DNA from: Candidatus Auribacterota bacterium
GTDB lineage: Bacteria; Auribacterota; Tritonobacteria; UBA1439
Length of the DNA stretch: 64,000 nucleotides
Direction: 5' to 3'
NCBI GenBank assembly: GCA_026392035.1
Contig: JAPLCX010000064.1
Location: 1 to 64,000 of the forward strand
Of this stretch, positions 61,945-64,000 are shown in pieces. The notes beneath the pieces are model-generated. The model was not told the origin of the DNA. It made no database searches and was given only the letters and a program-made list of their open reading frames with translations. A program made the translations under genes and the position numbers. Every line of letters begins with the position of its first letter. Positions within the stretch are counted from its first letter, which is position 1.

Positions 61945-62742
61945 ATGACTATTCTCCTGGGATTCTTCATCTTCATCCTCGGCGCCATCGCCGGCAGCTT
62001 CCTGAACGTGTGCATCCACAGGCTGCCCCGCGAGGAGTCAATCGTCTCTCCGCCATCCCATTGCCCCCACTGCAAGACCCCGATAAAGCCGTACGATAAC
62101 GTCCCCATCGTCAGCTACCTTGTCCTCGGGGGCCGCTGCCGCTCCTGCGGGAGCCGCATATCACCACGCTACCTTGTCGTTGAGCTTCTCACCGCCGGTT
62201 GTTTTCTCGCGCTCTCACTCATGTTCGCCCACGCATTTCCGCTGATGGTCATTGCTCTGATATTCGTGTGCAGCCTCATCATCGTGTTCTTTGTGGACCT
62301 TGAACATCAGATAATTCCCGACGAGATCAGTCTGGGGGGAATTGCCTTCGGCATCGTGGCGAGCATCGCCTACCCCCAGCTCCACACGACGACATCCCAC
62401 GGACTTGCGCTCATACGATCTCTCGAAGGCCTCGTCACGGGTGGCGCGCTCTTCTGGCTCATCCGCATCATCGGAGGGAGGGTGTTTAGAAAAGAAGCCC
62501 TTGGCTTCGGTGACGTCAAGCTCATGGCCGCCATCGGAGCCCTCCTCGGGCCGTCCCTCATCCTCCTCACCACCTTCCTCGCCGCGCTCATCGGATCGGT
62601 CATCGGCCTTTCACTCATCGCCATCGGCAGGGCGGAGCTCGGCTCCCGCCTTCCGTTCGGCCCGTTCATCTGCCTGGGGGCCGTTACTTCCTTCCTCTAC
62701 GGCAACCAGCTCATCGCCTGGTACCTCACTCTGCTCCGGTAG
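61945..62742 (+). CDS. Prepilin peptidase / leader N-methyltransferase (A24)
   Basis: A 265-residue membrane protein. GSFLNVCIHRLPREESIVSPPSHCPHC and GRCRSCGSRIS form the N-terminal DiS_P domain with two CxxC zinc motifs. The catalytic aspartates are in VDLEHQIIPDE and GFGDVKLMAAIGALLG. About seven transmembrane helices. It cleaves and methylates type IV pilin or type II secretion pseudopilin precursors at the inner membrane. The ATG at 61945 is adjacent to GGGGTTAC; the longer upstream frame is repeat sequence. No pilus genes are nearby. Confidence 0.93.
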   Translation: MTILLGFFIFILGAIAGSFLNVCIHRLPREESIVSPPSHCPHCKTPIKPYDNVPIVSYLVLGGRCRSCGSRISPRYLVVELLTAGCFLALSLMFAHAFPLMVIALIFVCSLIIVFFVDLEHQIIPDEISLGGIAFGIVASIAYPQLHTTTSHGLALIRSLEGLVTGGALFWLIRIIGGRVFRKEALGFGDVKLMAAIGALLGPSLILLTTFLAALIGSVIGLSLIAIGRAELGSRLPFGPFICLGAVTSFLYGNQLIAWYLTLLR

Positions 62743-62848
62743 CTCTTCTTCCACGAATCGCCTGACTCGCAGGCGTGTAACCCGAAATGGCGGATAACCG
62801 ATTACTATCTTCACCAACTGGGTGCGCGTAATTAAGAAATGGCGATTC

Positions 62849-63025
62849 TGTAGGGGCTTGATCCTTCGGCTGAGTTTATACTGAGCGTAGTCGAAGTGCT
62901 CAGGACAAGTTTCCCGCCTGAAGCGGGCAGGTATCACGCGAGCCGCGTGGCTCACGCGGCCCGTTACGCGGGTCGGATGAATCCCTGCCCCCCGGCAGGC
63001 AGGCGATCCCTGCAAATCCGCCATT
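62849..63025. repeat. Dispersed palindromic repeat (TGTAGGGG-type family), copy 4
   Basis: TGTAGGGGCTTGATCCTTCG and TGAGCGTAGTCGAAGTGCTC match copy 3. Palindromes follow (GCGAGCCGCG/TGGCTCACGCGG; GCCCGTTACGCGGG). AAATGGCG and CGCCATTT flank it at about 62837 and 63020. No gene is seen in 62743-63164. Confidence 0.65.
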
Positions 63026-63164
63026 TAGGGACAGGTCACCGGGCTTTCGCTTTTCACAGATATGTGGTATCATTCGGATGTGCGCGGGCGCAGGCTGCGC
63101 GATCGGCGTGTAGAAGACGCGAGGCGATCGTCCGGATTGTCGCTACGAGAAAGGAGGAGCTATC

Positions 63165-63365
63165 ATGCTCTGGGTGCAAATAGGCCAGACAGCGGGTATG
63201 GCGTACAGGGTGCTGGAGAAAAAGAAGGAGGCAACCACCACCGAACTCATGAGGGAGCTCAAGGTCCCGTATGATATTCTCCAGATGGCGTTAGGTTGGC
63301 TGGCCCGTGAGGACAGGATAAAGTTTGACAGGGTGGGGAAGTCTCTCAAGATCTCATTGAAGTAA
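63165..63365 (+). CDS. Small winged-helix protein (DUF2582-like)
   Basis: A 66-residue protein. VQIGQTAGMAYRVLEKKKEATTTELMRELKVPYDILQMALGWLAREDRIKFDR follows the DUF2582 winged helix pattern (-G--AG-----L------------ -----V--AlGWLAREdKi). The family is thought to bind DNA or act as a small regulator; no target is known. AAGGAGGAG precedes the ATG at 63165 at ideal spacing. A TATCAT (63068-63073) upstream may be part of its promoter. The aconitase gene follows after 5 bases, so they form an operon. Confidence 0.82.
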   Translation: MLWVQIGQTAGMAYRVLEKKKEATTTELMRELKVPYDILQMALGWLAREDRIKFDRVGKSLKISLK

Positions 63366-63370
63366 AATCC

Positions 63371-64000
63371 ATGGGCAGATCCCTGACCGACAAGATCATC
63401 GCGGGACATCTCGCGCGCGGGATGCCTGTCGCCGGTGCGGAGATTGCGCTGCGCATTGACCAGACGCTCACGCAGGACGCGACGGGGACGCTCGCGTTCC
63501 TCCAGTTTGAGGCGATGGGTGTCAGCAAGACGAGGGCCGGCCTGTCGGTGAGCTACGTTGACCACAACACGCTCCAGGCGGGACCGCAGAACGCCGATGA
63601 TCACCGCTATCTGGAGCGCGCGGCGGCCCGTTACGGGGTATATTTCTCCCGCCCGGGGAACGGGATATGCCATCAGGTGCACCTGGAGCGGTTCGCGGTC
63701 CCGGGGAGCACGCTCCTCGGCTCGGACAGCCACACCCCTACGTGCGGCGGAATCGGCATGCTTGCAATCGGCGCGGGAGGGCTGGATGTCGCGGCAGCCA
63801 TGGCAGGCGAGCCGTTCTACCTGAGCATGCCCGAGATCATTCTCGTGAGGTTGAGCGGGAGACTGCGGCCATGGGTTTCAGCGAAGGATATCATCCTCGA
63901 GCTCTTGAGGCGTTTCGGCGTGACGTGGGGGAGGGGCAAGATACTCGAGTACGGCGGTCCGGCGCTCACGTCGCTCACCGTCCCCGAGAGGGCGACGATC
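63371..64000 (+). CDS. Aconitate hydratase, Aquifex-type (N-terminal part)
   Basis: The first 210 residues are present and the gene runs off the window. SLTDKIIAGHLARGMPVAG and EIALRIDQTLTQDATGTLAFLQFEAMG open the protein; then SYVDHNTLQ, NADDHRYLERAAARYGVYFSR, GNGICHQVHLERF, GSDSHTPTCGGIGMLAIGAGGLDVA and VPERATI. These are aconitase-superfamily motifs, and the exact wording fits the putative-aconitase subfamily first seen in Aquifex rather than LeuC. It interconverts citrate and isocitrate with a [4Fe-4S] cluster. Starts 5 bases after the wHTH gene. Confidence 0.88.
   Translation, partial: MGRSLTDKIIAGHLARGMPVAGAEIALRIDQTLTQDATGTLAFLQFEAMGVSKTRAGLSVSYVDHNTLQAGPQNADDHRYLERAAARYGVYFSRPGNGICHQVHLERFAVPGSTLLGSDSHTPTCGGIGMLAIGAGGLDVAAAMAGEPFYLSMPEIILVRLSGRLRPWVSAKDIILELLRRFGVTWGRGKILEYGGPALTSLTVPERATI

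Noticed and set aside
63371-64000. leuC (3-isopropylmalate dehydratase large subunit)
   Set aside because: Position near leuA suggests it, but motifs such as GTLAFLQFEAMG, HQVHLERF and GIGMLAIGAGGLDVA fit the Aquifex-type aconitase.

Overview
The window looks like a chromosomal segment from an uncultured diderm bacterium with a GC-rich core. Evidence for an outer membrane is an Mla/MCE phospholipid-transport operon, a lipoprotein, a BamE-like secreted protein and a type IV pilus/type II secretion prepilin peptidase. The many multi-spanning glycosyltransferases, the secreted proteins with Thr/Pro-rich linkers, the Aquifex-type aconitase and the dense short-period intergenic repeats recall candidate phyla such as Omnitrophota or Auribacterota. 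That placement is inference; there is no rRNA or marker set here.

Layout. 0-5.1 kb is an accessory region: the 3' end of an IS5-type transposase, an SDR gene that has lost its 5' end, attC-like recombination sites (one good, two degenerate), a MazEF-type toxin-antitoxin, Nudix, Nif3-like and a methyltransferase fragment, with YjbQ and a sirtuin on the opposite strand. 5.1-18.7 kb holds a phosphorylase/SplB-like radical SAM operon, a GT2, a GNAT, a PIG-L deacetylase, a MutY-like glycosylase with Glu at the catalytic Asp position, a PTS IIA protein, a five-PAS histidine kinase with a response regulator, and ComM. 18.7-34.4 kb is a glycan/glycosylation region: TMTC-like, Dpm1-like, GT22-like, GT39-like, GT87-like, GT2 and YfhO-like proteins, then a GH26 glycosidase. 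34.4-45.6 kb has two B12-binding-type radical SAM proteins, two Ddl-like ATP-grasp ligases, tRNA-Gly, a TPR protein, a GAF-PAS kinase, and an operon RHH regulator - ATP-grasp - GNAT - lysine 2,3-aminomutase-like. 46-48.5 kb encodes a secreted beta-propeller and a small membrane protein followed by a terminator. 48.8-52.2 kb is an Mla-type operon with two MlaE genes, MlaF and an MCE protein. 52.4-64 kb carries an arabinokinase-N-like glycosyltransferase, RNase III, the branched-chain operon ilvD-ilvB-ilvN-ilvC-leuA, a prepilin peptidase, a wHTH protein and the start of an aconitase.

Most unusual feature. The gaps between co-directional genes contain arrays of degenerate 7-nt tandem repeats, mostly arranged as inverted pairs. 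Two of these pairs enclose a four-helix-bundle (S23/IVS/Avd-like) gene, one between mlaE and mlaF and one between ilvN and ilvC. Two further pairs with the same kinds of heptamer enclose no gene (ilvD/ilvB and ilvB/ilvN), and single arrays lie at ilvC/leuA and before a kinase gene. The plan, inverted arms with a four-helix ORF in the loop, resembles the intervening sequences of 23S rRNA, and it is my main candidate for an undescribed element family. Other dispersed repeats (nested CACGGAG/CACTGAA arms, 10-nt CACAGATGAA arrays, REP-like palindromes) fill many remaining gaps.
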